Source of the DNA: Clostridia bacterium
GTDB taxonomy: Bacteria; Bacillota; Clostridia; Oscillospirales; CAG-272
Assembly: GCA_017466495.1 (NCBI GenBank)
Contig: JAFTUB010000155.1
Span: forward strand, 1 to 14,471
Length of the DNA stretch: 14,471 bases
Direction of reading: 5' to 3'
Part shown: piece after piece, positions 6,917 through 14,024 of the stretch
Layout: each line of letters begins with the position of its first letter
Numbering within the stretch: position 1 is the first letter of the stretch
Translations under genes and position numbers: made by a program
Notes under the pieces: generated by a model
Database searches by the model: none
What the model was told of the DNA's origin: nothing
Seen by the model: the letters and a program-made list of their open reading frames with translations, nothing else

Positions 6917-6960
6917 AGAAAAAGCACCGTATGCCGTAAGGCATACGGTGCTTTTTCTTT
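6915..6960. terminator. Bidirectional terminator between permease (+) and SulP (-) genes
   Basis: A perfect 21-bp stem (6915-6935 with 6940-6960) with loop GTAA overlaps the last bases of both convergent stop codons. AAAGAAAAA on one side and TTTTTCTTT on the other give a U-rich tail in either direction. Confidence 0.9.
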
Positions 6961-8590
6961 ACTTTTTCAGTGCTTCTGCGCGTGCCAAAGCTGCGTCGAT
7001 GTTGGGGCAGATGTTCTCTTCTCCCACACGGGCAAGGAAGCCGGCGTGGGCGAGGATCTCTCTGGGCTGATCGTTGAGGTGGGAGAGAATGAGGGTGACT
7101 CCCGCCTTCTCACAGCTGACCAGCAGGGAATCCAGTCCCCGGAGGCCCGAGGTGTCCACCGAGTTGACCCCACGCATCCGCAGGATCAGGCAGTTTTTGC
7201 CCGAGCGAGCCGAGATGGCCGAGATGTGCTGGGACGCACCGAAGAAGAGAGGGCCGTTCAATTCGTAGACCGATGTGTTGGCGGGAATCTGCTTGCCGGT
7301 GCTGTGGAGGGTGTCGGTTTCCTCCCACTCGCGGAAGGTGGAGGTTTCCTTCTCCCGCTTGACGAAGAAGATGAGGGTGAGGATCAGGCCGGCCTCGATG
7401 GCCACCACCAGGTCAAAGATCACCGTGAGCAGGAAGGTGATCACCAGCACGGCGATGTCCCCCTTGGGGGAAGTCTTGCAGAGGTGGACAAAGTGCCGCC
7501 ACTCGCTCATGTTGTAGGCCACCATCAGCAGGATGGCGGCAATGGTGGGCATGGGAATGAGTGCCGCGTAGGGCATCAGCACCACCAGCACCAGCAGAAG
7601 CACCACGGCGTGGACCATGCCGGCGATGGGAGAGCGGCCGCCGTTCTTGATGTTGGCGGCGGTGCGGGCAATGGCGCCGGTGGCGGGGATGCCGCCGAAG
7701 AGCACCGAGCCGATATTGCCCACGCCCTGGGCAATGAGCTCCATGTTGGAGTTATGCTTTGCGCCGATCATGCCGTCTGCCACCACGCAGGACAGCAGCG
7801 ATTCGATGGCGGCAAGGATGGCGATGGTGAAGGCATCGGGAATGGCATCGGTGATGGCCGAGAAGCTGAGGGCGGGCAGGGTGGGGGTGGGCAGGGAAGA
7901 GCTGATGGTGTAGAGATCACCGATGGTGTTGACGGGGAGCTTCAGCAGCTTCACCATGAGCACCGCGGCGATGATGGCAATCAGCGAGCCGGGGATCTTT
8001 TTGCTGATGAAGGGCCACACAATGAGAATGGCCAGGCTCACCGCGCCCACCAGGAATGCCCAGGGATTGAAGGTGCCGATGTTGTGGGCGAAGACCTCCA
8101 GCTTCTCCAGGGTCTCCACCGCGGTGGTGCCGGCGGGATAGGTGAGGCCCACGAAATCCTTGAGCTGACCCACCACAATGGTCACGGCAATGCCCGCCGT
8201 GAAGCCCACGGTGATGGTGTAGGGGATGTACTGGATCAGGCTGCCCAGCTTGAGCACGCCCATGAGAATAAGGAAGATACCCGCAAGGACCGTGGCAATG
8301 ATCAGCCCTGACATTCCCTTTTGGGCGACGATGCCTGCCACGATGGTGGCAAAGGCGGCGGTGGGACCGGCGATCTGCACCCGGCTGCCGCCTAAGAAAG
8401 AGATCAGGAAGCCGGCGATGATGGCGGTGTAGATACCCTGCTCGGGGCTGACTCCGGAGGCCAGTGCCAGAGCAATGGAGAGGGGAAGGGCAATGACGGC
8501 AACGATCAGACCTGCCGTCAGGTCCTTGACCAGCTGTCCGCGGGTGTAGCCGCGGAGGGAGTTGAAGAGTTCGGGACGAAGCGATTTCAT
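6959..8590 (-). CDS. SulP-family anion transporter with C-terminal STAS domain
   Basis: This 543-residue integral membrane protein has the SulP transport core (about residues 15-410, many hydrophobic helices). It includes GSRVQIAGPTAAF (68-80) in the TM3 region and the conserved ESLLSCVVADGMIGAKHNSN stretch (263-282). A cytoplasmic STAS domain follows at about 438-540, with DTSGL at 479-483. SulP members move sulfate, bicarbonate, dicarboxylates or other anions by proton or sodium coupling; the substrate cannot be read from sequence alone. The start at 8590 is set by AGGAA 7 bases upstream; the frame extends upstream into the GH36 gene without support. It follows the GH36 gene by 50 bases on the same strand with no terminator or convincing promoter between, so it may be the last gene of the carbohydrate operon although its role there is unclear. 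Confidence 0.93.
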   Translation of the reverse strand: MKSLRPELFNSLRGYTRGQLVKDLTAGLIVAVIALPLSIALALASGVSPEQGIYTAIIAGFLISFLGGSRVQIAGPTAAFATIVAGIVAQKGMSGLIIATVLAGIFLILMGVLKLGSLIQYIPYTITVGFTAGIAVTIVVGQLKDFVGLTYPAGTTAVETLEKLEVFAHNIGTFNPWAFLVGAVSLAILIVWPFISKKIPGSLIAIIAAVLMVKLLKLPVNTIGDLYTISSSLPTPTLPALSFSAITDAIPDAFTIAILAAIESLLSCVVADGMIGAKHNSNMELIAQGVGNIGSVLFGGIPATGAIARTAANIKNGGRSPIAGMVHAVVLLLVLVVLMPYAALIPMPTIAAILLMVAYNMSEWRHFVHLCKTSPKGDIAVLVITFLLTVIFDLVVAIEAGLILTLIFFVKREKETSTFREWEETDTLHSTGKQIPANTSVYELNGPLFFGASQHISAISARSGKNCLILRMRGVNSVDTSGLRGLDSLLVSCEKAGVTLILSHLNDQPREILAHAGFLARVGEENICPNIDAALARAEALKK

Positions 8591-8640
8591 GATGACATTC
8601 CTTTGTGTGTTTTTGAGATATTTACGGTGCGGGGAAGGGG

Positions 8641-10356
8641 CTATTCTTTTTTCAGATATACATATCCGTTTACAGGAACGGGGATGCGGACGGGGGTCTG
8701 CAGATCCACGGTATAGATGCCGCAGTCGCGGCCCATGCAGTCGGTGACGCGGCACCGATAGGTTCCGCCGAAGTCTGCTTCGATGAGCATGACTTTATCC
8801 ATGGATGCATTGACGAGGACGATCTCCGCCGTTTGCTGCTCCAGATAGGCGATCCGTCCGCCGTACACCGCACCCACCTGGGTGTCTCCCAGCCGGGCCG
8901 ACACATAGGTGTAATTGGCGGCGAAATTTTTGTAGGTCATCTTGCCGTCCAAAATTACCTCTCGGTACCGGTTCCAGAAGGACAGATAGGTTTTAATCAT
9001 GGCGGCGTGGTCTGCCGGGATGTCTTTGGCACGGACCGAGATCTGGGGCACCGAGAAGAGCACGCAGGTGAGTTGGAAGGCGGCGCTTTCCACCGATTCC
9101 TCCAGATGCCACATGGTCATGTCGGAATGAACGGCGGTATTGCCGCTCATCTGGCGGAGATGGAGCACGTTGAGCCGGTTTTTCCAGCTGTCGTTGGGGG
9201 TATCGCTGGAACGGAACATGTTGCCGAAGGTACGCATGAGGGGGCCGATGTAGGACTGGCGGAATTCGATCATCACATCGGGGCGGATGGCCCGCAGTGC
9301 GCTCAGCACGTCCTTCATCAACCGATCCACCGCATCGTATACCGAGACAAAATCCATTCCCTCGCACACCGTGTCGCTCTGGGCGAAGCTGTCAATGAAA
9401 TCCAGCTTCAGACCGTCAATCCCCCAATCCCGGATGGCCTGGCTGTATTTGCCGATGATGTATTCCCGCACCTCGGGATAGCGGGGATCCAGGATCCAGG
9501 TCTTGTTGTTGCCGTAGGGACCCAGCATCTTATCCTTAAAGCGCGGGTAGCACTGGGTGTTTTCTCCCATAAACGGAACGGTGTACCACAGCATCATCTT
9601 CATGCCGATCTCATGCACCTGATCGGCAAATGCCCGCATATCGGGGAATTTTTCCGCCGAGGGGATCCAGTCGCCGCAGGTGCTGTACACTCCGCCTTTG
9701 ACCGCGGTGTGCCAGCCATCATCCACGATGATGGTGTCGCACCCCAGAGCGTGGAAATATTCGCACTCTCTGAGCAGTGCGTCGGGGGTGATGTTTTGAT
9801 GGTAAGAATACCAGGTGGAATACAGAGGCCGCCGTGCCGCTTCGGGTACAGAGACGGGCTCATATCCGTCAAAGGTCTCCCACCAGCGGGCGGCATCTTC
9901 GATACATTGGGTAAAGGGGATCTTTCGTTCATCGATGCGGATGCGGGCGGTGTATTCTTCGATGGCGCAGTCCACACGGATGAACACGCCGCAGGCCAGA
10001 CACCCGCAGGATTCCCGAAGGCCCATTTGGATGCAGACATTGTTTTTGGCGTCGGAGCATGCAACGGTCATGCAGTTTTGATCATGGTAAGCCACATAGG
10101 CGCGAATCGGCGCGCTGCGCATGGCATGGGATTCGGTGGTGTCCGTGCCCCAGGTAGGGGGGATGCCCCGCACCGCATAGGGGATGGGGCTCCAGGTGAG
10201 GTGAGCACCGATCAGCGGAGCCCCCCACTTTACCGAGATCTTCAGCTTTCCTGCTTCAGCCACAGCTCTGGCCGAAACATCGATGTAAGTGATCTCTCCT
10301 TCATGGGTGACGGTATGGGTTACGGTGAAATTTTCACCGCATTCCACAGTATACAT
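8641..10356 (-). CDS. Glycoside hydrolase family 36 protein (alpha-galactosidase-like)
   Basis: The 571-residue enzyme has an N-terminal beta-rich region (about 1-160), a TIM barrel with VDDGW (211-215) and DGLKLDF (314-320), and a C-terminal beta region (from about 480). D319 in KLDF is the likely nucleophile, and D385 in SSDTPND (383-389) the likely acid/base, as in the GH36/GH-D clan. GH36 members mostly hydrolyse alpha-galactosides such as raffinose or melibiose; some act on alpha-N-acetylgalactosamine or transfer galactose. There is no signal peptide, so the substrate must be imported. The ATG at 10356 has AGGAG 8 bases upstream. It lies downstream of the isomerase-like gene and upstream of the SulP gene on the same strand. 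At 571 residues it is shorter than classical GH36 galactosidases of about 720-750 residues. Confidence 0.85.
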   Translation of the reverse strand: MYTVECGENFTVTHTVTHEGEITYIDVSARAVAEAGKLKISVKWGAPLIGAHLTWSPIPYAVRGIPPTWGTDTTESHAMRSAPIRAYVAYHDQNCMTVACSDAKNNVCIQMGLRESCGCLACGVFIRVDCAIEEYTARIRIDERKIPFTQCIEDAARWWETFDGYEPVSVPEAARRPLYSTWYSYHQNITPDALLRECEYFHALGCDTIIVDDGWHTAVKGGVYSTCGDWIPSAEKFPDMRAFADQVHEIGMKMMLWYTVPFMGENTQCYPRFKDKMLGPYGNNKTWILDPRYPEVREYIIGKYSQAIRDWGIDGLKLDFIDSFAQSDTVCEGMDFVSVYDAVDRLMKDVLSALRAIRPDVMIEFRQSYIGPLMRTFGNMFRSSDTPNDSWKNRLNVLHLRQMSGNTAVHSDMTMWHLEESVESAAFQLTCVLFSVPQISVRAKDIPADHAAMIKTYLSFWNRYREVILDGKMTYKNFAANYTYVSARLGDTQVGAVYGGRIAYLEQQTAEIVLVNASMDKVMLIEADFGGTYRCRVTDCMGRDCGIYTVDLQTPVRIPVPVNGYVYLKKE

Positions 10357-10389
10357 AAACAGTTCTCCTGAGAAAATCAAATTTGCCGC

Positions 10390-10426
10390 AAAAAATCCAC
10401 CCCGCCCAAAATCGCGCACGGGTGGA
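10390..10426 (-). terminator. Possible weak terminator between isomerase-like and GH36 genes
   Basis: On the minus strand a 7-bp stem (TCCACCC with GGGTGGA, 10426-10420 and 10402-10396) with a 17-base loop is followed by six T (10395-10390). The long loop makes it weak, so it may cause only partial termination ahead of the GH36 gene. Confidence 0.35.
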
Positions 10427-10443
10427 AGTTTTCGCGGGAGGGA

Positions 10444-10476
10444 CGGGAAGGTGCCTTCTCAAACGGCACCTTCCCG
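10444..10476 (-). other. Hairpin just after the isomerase-like gene
   Basis: A perfect 12-bp stem (10444-10455 with 10465-10476) encloses a 9-base loop, starting 5 bases after the isomerase-like stop on the minus strand. No T-run follows on either strand, so it is more likely a 3'-end-stabilising or processing hairpin than a terminator. Confidence 0.5.
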
Positions 10477-10481
10477 CGGAT

Positions 10482-11474
10482 TTACGCCCAGCTCATGGAA
10501 GTAGGCTTGGGCTCTTCAATGATGACGTCCTTGAGGAAGTTCACGGCCTTGCGCAGACCCTCGTCGATGGTCATAACGCTGTCCTCATGCTCGATGGAGA
10601 GGACGCGGTCGTAGCCGCAGAGGCGGAGATTGGACACCAGATCACGCCAGTAGCTCTCGCCGTTGCCGTAGCCCACCGTGCGGAAGACCCAGGCGCGGTG
10701 GATCTCGTCGCCGTAGTGCTTGGTGTCAAGCACGCCGTTCTTTGCGGTGTTGTAGGGATCCACCTTGGTGTCCTTGGCGTGGACGTGGTAGATGCAGCCC
10801 GCCAGCTCGCGGATGGCGGCCACGGGATCCATGCCCTGCCAGATCAGGTGGGAGGGATCGAAGTTGGCACCCAGGACGTTGCCCACTTCCTCGCCGGCCG
10901 CGGCCGTGACAGCTTTGCGCAGTTTTAGCAGGGTCTCGGGGTTGTATACGCAGAAGCCGGGGTGCATCTCAAAGGCAATGTGGTTCACCTTGTGCTCAAG
11001 GGCAAACTTGGCCGTCTCCACCCAGTAGGGGATGAGAACCTCGTTCCACTGGTATTCCAGAATGGCGAGAAAATCCTCGGGCCAGGGGCAGGTGACCCAG
11101 TTCGGGTACTTTGCGCCGGGGGCGTCACCGGGGCAGCCGGCGAAGGTGATGACGGTGTCCACGCCGATCTGCTCGGCTAAGAGCACAGCCTCGCGGAAGT
11201 CGCGGTCGAAGCTCTCGGCGGCAGCCTTGTCGGGATGCACGGGGTTGCCGTGTGCCGCCAGTGCGCAGACGCTGACATCGTATTTCTCAAAGGTAGCCTT
11301 CCATGCCGCCAGCTTGGCGGGATCCGCCAGCAGCTCGGCGGGGTTGCAGTGTGCCTTCCCCGGGTAGCCGCCTGCACCGATCTCCACGGTGTGCACGCCG
11401 AGGGCAGTGAGCTTTGCCAGGGTTTCGTCCAATGGAAATGCGCCGTAAAGGTTGGCAAGTACGCTGAGTTTCAT
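10482..11474 (-). CDS. Sugar phosphate isomerase/epimerase-like TIM-barrel protein (AP-endonuclease-2 fold)
   Basis: The 330-residue protein is a xylose-isomerase-like TIM barrel. The expected metal ligands appear in order: E169 in FEMHPG, D206 in NFDPSHL with H209 beside it, H232 in YHVHAKD, and E295 in SIEHED. Family members include isomerases, epimerases, IolE-type dehydratases and the catalytic subunits of some 3-keto-glycoside-cleaving enzymes, so the reaction cannot be fixed from sequence. There is no signal peptide. The ATG at 11474 has GGAGG 8 bases upstream. Its placement directly downstream of a Gfo/Idh/MocA oxidoreductase (167-base gap filled by hairpins) and upstream of GH36 argues for a role in the same sugar pathway. 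The oxidoreductase may make a keto-sugar that this enzyme isomerises or cleaves. Confidence 0.88.
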   Translation of the reverse strand: MKLSVLANLYGAFPLDETLAKLTALGVHTVEIGAGGYPGKAHCNPAELLADPAKLAAWKATFEKYDVSVCALAAHGNPVHPDKAAAESFDRDFREAVLLAEQIGVDTVITFAGCPGDAPGAKYPNWVTCPWPEDFLAILEYQWNEVLIPYWVETAKFALEHKVNHIAFEMHPGFCVYNPETLLKLRKAVTAAAGEEVGNVLGANFDPSHLIWQGMDPVAAIRELAGCIYHVHAKDTKVDPYNTAKNGVLDTKHYGDEIHRAWVFRTVGYGNGESYWRDLVSNLRLCGYDRVLSIEHEDSVMTIDEGLRKAVNFLKDVIIEEPKPTSMSWA

Positions 11475-11498
11475 GGTTTATTCCTCCATTCAGTATAG

Positions 11499-11637
11499 TT
11501 GGGGCGCTGCCCCAAACCCCGCCAAGGGAGCTTTTTGTAAAAAGCGCCCTTGGAACCCGCAAAAACGTTCAAGAAGGGCGTTTTTGCAGTTTTTTGTGGG
11601 GGTGTGGGGGACCTTTTTTTCAAAAAAGTTCCCCCAC
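11499..11637. repeat. Cluster of four hairpins (REP/MITE-like intergenic element)
   Basis: Four inverted repeats lie in tandem: 11499-11505/11509-11515 (7 bp, perfect); 11522-11536/11539-11553 (15 bp, one mismatch, 2-base gap); 11559-11567/11579-11587 (9 bp, perfect); 11604-11619/11622-11637 (16 bp, one mismatch, 2-base gap). Together they fill most of the 167-base gap between two same-strand genes. Similar GC-box and poly-T/poly-A hairpin cassettes recur, as I recall, between genes in Oscillospiraceae, so this may be a dispersed repeat. It could also attenuate the operon. Confidence 0.7.
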
Positions 11638-11641
11638 GGTC

Positions 11642-12736
11642 TTAAAACCTAAACATCTCTCCGGTCTTGGCGGAGGTGTAGATGCCCTCCAGGATGCGGG
11701 TGACGACGATGGCCTGTTCGGGGGTAACGGCAGGGGTCTTGTCGTTGATCACCGCGTCGATCCACAGCCGAGCCTCCCGGTCCTCGGCCGACTCGCCCTT
11801 GACACCGTCAAAGAAGGCGGCACCCTTGTTGCTCAGCTGGGGGGTGAAGATGTACTTCTGGTTGTTGTGAATGCCGTTGATGCGCAGACCTTCGTTCATG
11901 TCAGCACCGGCTTTGGTGCCGCAGAGGATGGTCTTGGCCTCCCGTGCGTCCACGTAGTTGAGTGCCCAGGTTGCACGGAGGTTGATGGTGGCGCCGTTTT
12001 CCATGACGACGAAACCAAAGGCGGCATCCTCGACTGTGAATTTGGTGGGATCCCAGTTGCCCCAGTCGTTGCCCTGCTCCACCGAGTTGTTGAGGGCGTG
12101 GTAGGTGGTGCCTACGCAGTACTTGGGCTTGTAGTTGTCCATCATCCAAAGGGTGAGGTCCAGGGCGTGGGTGCCGATGTCGATCAGCGGGCCGCCGCCC
12201 TGCTCATATTCGTTGAGAAAGACGCCCCAGGTGGGGACGGCACGGCGGCGGATGGCCAGTGCCTCGGCGTAGTAGATGTCGCCCAGAGTGCCGGCTTCCA
12301 CCTCGCTCTTGAGATAAAGGGAATCGACGCGCTGACGGGACTGGTAGCCGATGGTCAGCTTCTTGCCGGTGCGCTTGGCTGCATCCAGCATCTTCTGTGC
12401 TTCGGCGGCGTTGATGGCCATGGGCTTTTCACACATGACGTGCTTGCCTGCCTCCAGCGCATCCACTGTGATGAAGCTGTGAGAGCGGTTGGGGGTGAGA
12501 ACGTGGACCACATCGATGGTCTTGTCCTCCAGCAGCTGGCGGTAATCGGTGTAGACAGCGGCACCCTCGATGCCGTACTTGTCTCTGGCCTTTACGGCCC
12601 GTTCTTCCACGATGTCGCAGAAGGCCACCATTTCCACATTGTTCAGTTTGGACAGAGCAGGGAGATGCTTGCCGTTGGCGATGCCGCCGCAGCCGATGAT
12701 GCCGACTCTGACTTTTTCGTTTGCTCCGATAGCCAT
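11642..12736 (-). CDS. Gfo/Idh/MocA-family NAD(P)-dependent oxidoreductase
   Basis: The 364-residue protein begins with a Rossmann fold: VGIIGCGGIANGKHLP with GCGGIA at residues 15-20, and FCD at the end of beta-2 (39-41). EKP at 103-105 carries the catalytic lysine K104, and DIGTHALDL (186-194) carries D186 and H190 of the substrate pocket. This is the full K/D/H set of sugar and inositol dehydrogenases in the family. They oxidise or reduce a sugar hydroxyl, often at C3, using NAD(P). The C-terminal half is the usual alpha/beta substrate domain. AGGAGG lies 7 bases before the ATG at 12736, and a consensus promoter lies about 60-90 bases upstream, so this is the first gene of the carbohydrate operon. 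The substrate is not evident; the neighbours suggest a galactoside-derived sugar. Confidence 0.92.
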   Translation of the reverse strand: MAIGANEKVRVGIIGCGGIANGKHLPALSKLNNVEMVAFCDIVEERAVKARDKYGIEGAAVYTDYRQLLEDKTIDVVHVLTPNRSHSFITVDALEAGKHVMCEKPMAINAAEAQKMLDAAKRTGKKLTIGYQSRQRVDSLYLKSEVEAGTLGDIYYAEALAIRRRAVPTWGVFLNEYEQGGGPLIDIGTHALDLTLWMMDNYKPKYCVGTTYHALNNSVEQGNDWGNWDPTKFTVEDAAFGFVVMENGATINLRATWALNYVDAREAKTILCGTKAGADMNEGLRINGIHNNQKYIFTPQLSNKGAAFFDGVKGESAEDREARLWIDAVINDKTPAVTPEQAIVVTRILEGIYTSAKTGEMFRF

Positions 12737-12797
12737 GGGATATCCTCCTTAAGAGAGCAGAATAAATATGATGCGGGGTAAAAAATTCTACATCATA

Positions 12798-12826
12798 ATC
12801 ATACACATATTTGAAAAAAATGTCAA
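12798..12826 (-). promoter_or_regulatory. Sigma-A-type promoter of the carbohydrate operon
   Basis: On the minus strand TTGACA (12826-12821), a 17-base spacer and TATGAT (12803-12798) form a strong promoter with one -10 mismatch. The predicted start is near 12791, giving a leader of about 55 bases before the oxidoreductase ATG. Confidence 0.8.
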
Positions 12827-12839
12827 GATTTTTGCGGTG

Positions 12840-12851
12840 AATTGCGCAATT
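12840..12851. promoter_or_regulatory. Perfect 12-bp palindrome, candidate operator
   Basis: AATTGCGCAATT is a perfect palindrome 13 bases upstream of the -35 box of the carbohydrate operon, in the divergent promoter region. A central GCGC flanked by AT-rich arms resembles sites bound by LacI-family or similar dimeric regulators. It does not match the catabolite (cre) consensus well. No regulator gene lies adjacent in the window. Confidence 0.35.
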
Positions 12852-12918
12852 ATCTGCCTGCTTGGAACAAAAAGATGTCCAATGCCGGTAACGGCGGCGG
12901 GAAAATTTCAAAAAATGC

Positions 12919-12947
12919 TTGACAGCGCGGCGATTTTGGTATATACT
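12919..12947 (+). promoter_or_regulatory. Sigma-A-type promoter of the cysE-cysS operon
   Basis: TTGACA (12919-12924), a 17-base spacer and TATACT (12942-12947) make a near-consensus promoter. Transcription should begin near 12954, leaving a leader of about 308 bases before cysE, as expected for a T-box leader. Confidence 0.85.
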
Positions 12948-12953
12948 GCTGAT

Positions 12954-13229
12954 AGGTATCCCCTTGCGGGAACCGGGCTTTGATCGGAAAGAATCCGCCA
13001 CAGCCTTCCAAAAGAGAGCACCGCCGCGGTCTTCCGCGTGCTGAAAGCGGTGCGGGAAGAGCGGCGGGCTGTGCATCCGTGAGCCACCGGGATAATCCCC
13101 GGCGCAGCGCAGCGTTACGGCGCAGAGGCGTCGCGGTTACCGCCGCGCCCGATCAAGTGAGAAAGCAGAGTGGAACCGCGGTTTGCCGCCTCTGTGTTTG
13201 TTGTGGCACAAACACGGGGCGATTTTTTT
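12954..13229 (+). promoter_or_regulatory. T-box leader (tRNA-Cys-sensing riboswitch) of cysE-cysS
   Basis: The conserved T-box sequence AGAGTGGAACCGCGG is at 13167-13181. Its antiterminator pairs CAGAG (13166-13170) with CTCTG (13190-13194) and GCGG (13178-13181) with CCGC (13186-13189). This leaves the canonical 7-base bulge TGGAACC (13171-13177). The bulge TGGA would pair with a UCCA acceptor end, matching the U73 discriminator of tRNA-Cys. Stem I is visible: CCGCCGC (13021-13027) pairs with GCGGCGG (13061-13067), and TCTTCC (13030-13035) with GGAAGA (13055-13060). Just 3' of it, TGC (13072-13074) followed by A is the probable specifier codon for cysteine. The outer stem boundary (about 12976) is uncertain. 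Uncharged tRNA-Cys should favour readthrough into cysE and cysS. It occupies most of the 525-base gap before cysE. Confidence 0.93.
13187..13229 (+). terminator. T-box-controlled intrinsic terminator
   Basis: The stem pairs 13187-13201 with 13208-13221 (14 bp with one bulged T at 13193). The loop is 6 bases, and seven T follow at 13223-13229. Bases 13187-13194 are shared with the antiterminator, so the two structures exclude each other. Confidence 0.9.
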
Positions 13230-13261
13230 ATCCGCCGCCTGCTTTCGCGAAAGGAGTTCTT

Positions 13262-14008
13262 ATGGGAACCAAAATCAAATTTGAAACCTCGTCCCCTGCG
13301 CTTCGTCGGGGAAAGAAGGCCATTGGCACCGTAGTGCGGGAGATCAAGGAGGAGATCGCCGTCATCCGCGAGCGTGACCCTGCGGCCCGCTCGGACATTG
13401 AGGTGCTGCTGCTTTATTCCGGTCTGCACGCATTGCTGGCCTACCGTGCGGCCCATTATCTGCACGAAAAGAAGCACTATCTGCCCGCCCGCTTCATCAG
13501 CCAGGCGGCCCGTGCCCTGACGGGCATTGAGATCCACCCCGGCGCCAAGATCGGCCGGGGACTCTTCATCGACCACGGCATGGCTGTGGTGATCGGTGAA
13601 ACCGCCGAGCTGGGGGACAACTGCACCCTCTATCAGGGCGTGACCCTGGGCGGTACGGGCAAGGATGTGGGCAAGCGTCACCCGACCCTGGGCAACAATG
13701 TGATGGTGGGCGCCGGTGCCAAGGTGCTGGGCCCCTTCAAGGTAGGGGACAACGCCAAGATTGCCGCCAATGCCGTGGTGCTCAAGGAAGTGCCGCCCGG
13801 AGCGACGGCGGTGGGAATCCCCGCCAAGGTGGTGCGCCGCGACGGAGAGAAGGTAGGCGACCTGGACCAGATCCACATTCCCGACCCTGTGGCGCAGCAG
13901 CTGGCTGCTTTGCAGGCCCGCATTGAGGAGCTGGAGAAAAAGGAAAAAGAACGGGAAGCCCAAGCCCCCGTATGGACGGATATCACATCGGATTATCATC
14001 AGGATTAA
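13262..14008 (+). CDS. cysE: Serine O-acetyltransferase
   Basis: The 248-residue enzyme makes O-acetylserine from serine and acetyl-CoA, the committed step of cysteine synthesis, in the cytoplasm. An N-terminal helical domain (ERDPAARSDIEVLLLYSGLHALLAYR, about 37-62) precedes a left-handed beta-helix of hexapeptide repeats (about 88-190). The family's catalytic residues are visible: D104 and H105 in LFIDHGMAVVIGET, and H140 in KRHPTLG, after the conserved GVTLGGTGK. The C-terminus adds a charged, probably coiled-coil segment (about 208-235) after the repeat domain. I chose the ATG at 13262 because AGGAG ends 5 bases before it. The frame is open upstream into the T-box leader, which is regulatory RNA. 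It is the first gene after the T-box, with cysS 16 bases downstream. Confidence 0.96.
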   Translation: MGTKIKFETSSPALRRGKKAIGTVVREIKEEIAVIRERDPAARSDIEVLLLYSGLHALLAYRAAHYLHEKKHYLPARFISQAARALTGIEIHPGAKIGRGLFIDHGMAVVIGETAELGDNCTLYQGVTLGGTGKDVGKRHPTLGNNVMVGAGAKVLGPFKVGDNAKIAANAVVLKEVPPGATAVGIPAKVVRRDGEKVGDLDQIHIPDPVAQQLAALQARIEELEKKEKEREAQAPVWTDITSDYHQD

Positions 14009-14024
14009 TTGAAGGAGAACGATC

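Noticed and set aside
7046..8311. A 421-codon frame antisense to the SulP gene
   Set aside because: The translation is Gly/His/Asp/Glu-rich with no fold signature. The SulP frame on the opposite strand is unambiguous.
8591..8755. N-terminal extension of the SulP protein
   Set aside because: It runs into the 3' end of the GH36 gene and is Arg/His/Pro-rich without a ribosome site. AGGAA precedes the ATG at 8590.
8833..10371. A 512-codon open frame antisense to the GH36 gene
   Set aside because: It has no recognisable domain and its composition is that of a shadow frame. The GH36 frame carries catalytic motifs and a good ribosome site.
11492..11497. TATACT on the minus strand as a private promoter for the isomerase-like gene
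   Set aside because: No -35 is found at 16-18 bases, and transcription would begin on top of the ribosome site.
11594..12781. A 395-codon frame antisense to the Gfo/Idh/MocA gene
   Set aside because: It is a shadow of a clearly assigned oxidoreductase and starts within the hairpin cluster.
12980..13261. Upstream extension of the cysE frame
   Set aside because: The extension is the T-box leader. The AGGAG at 13252-13256 and family length support the ATG at 13262.
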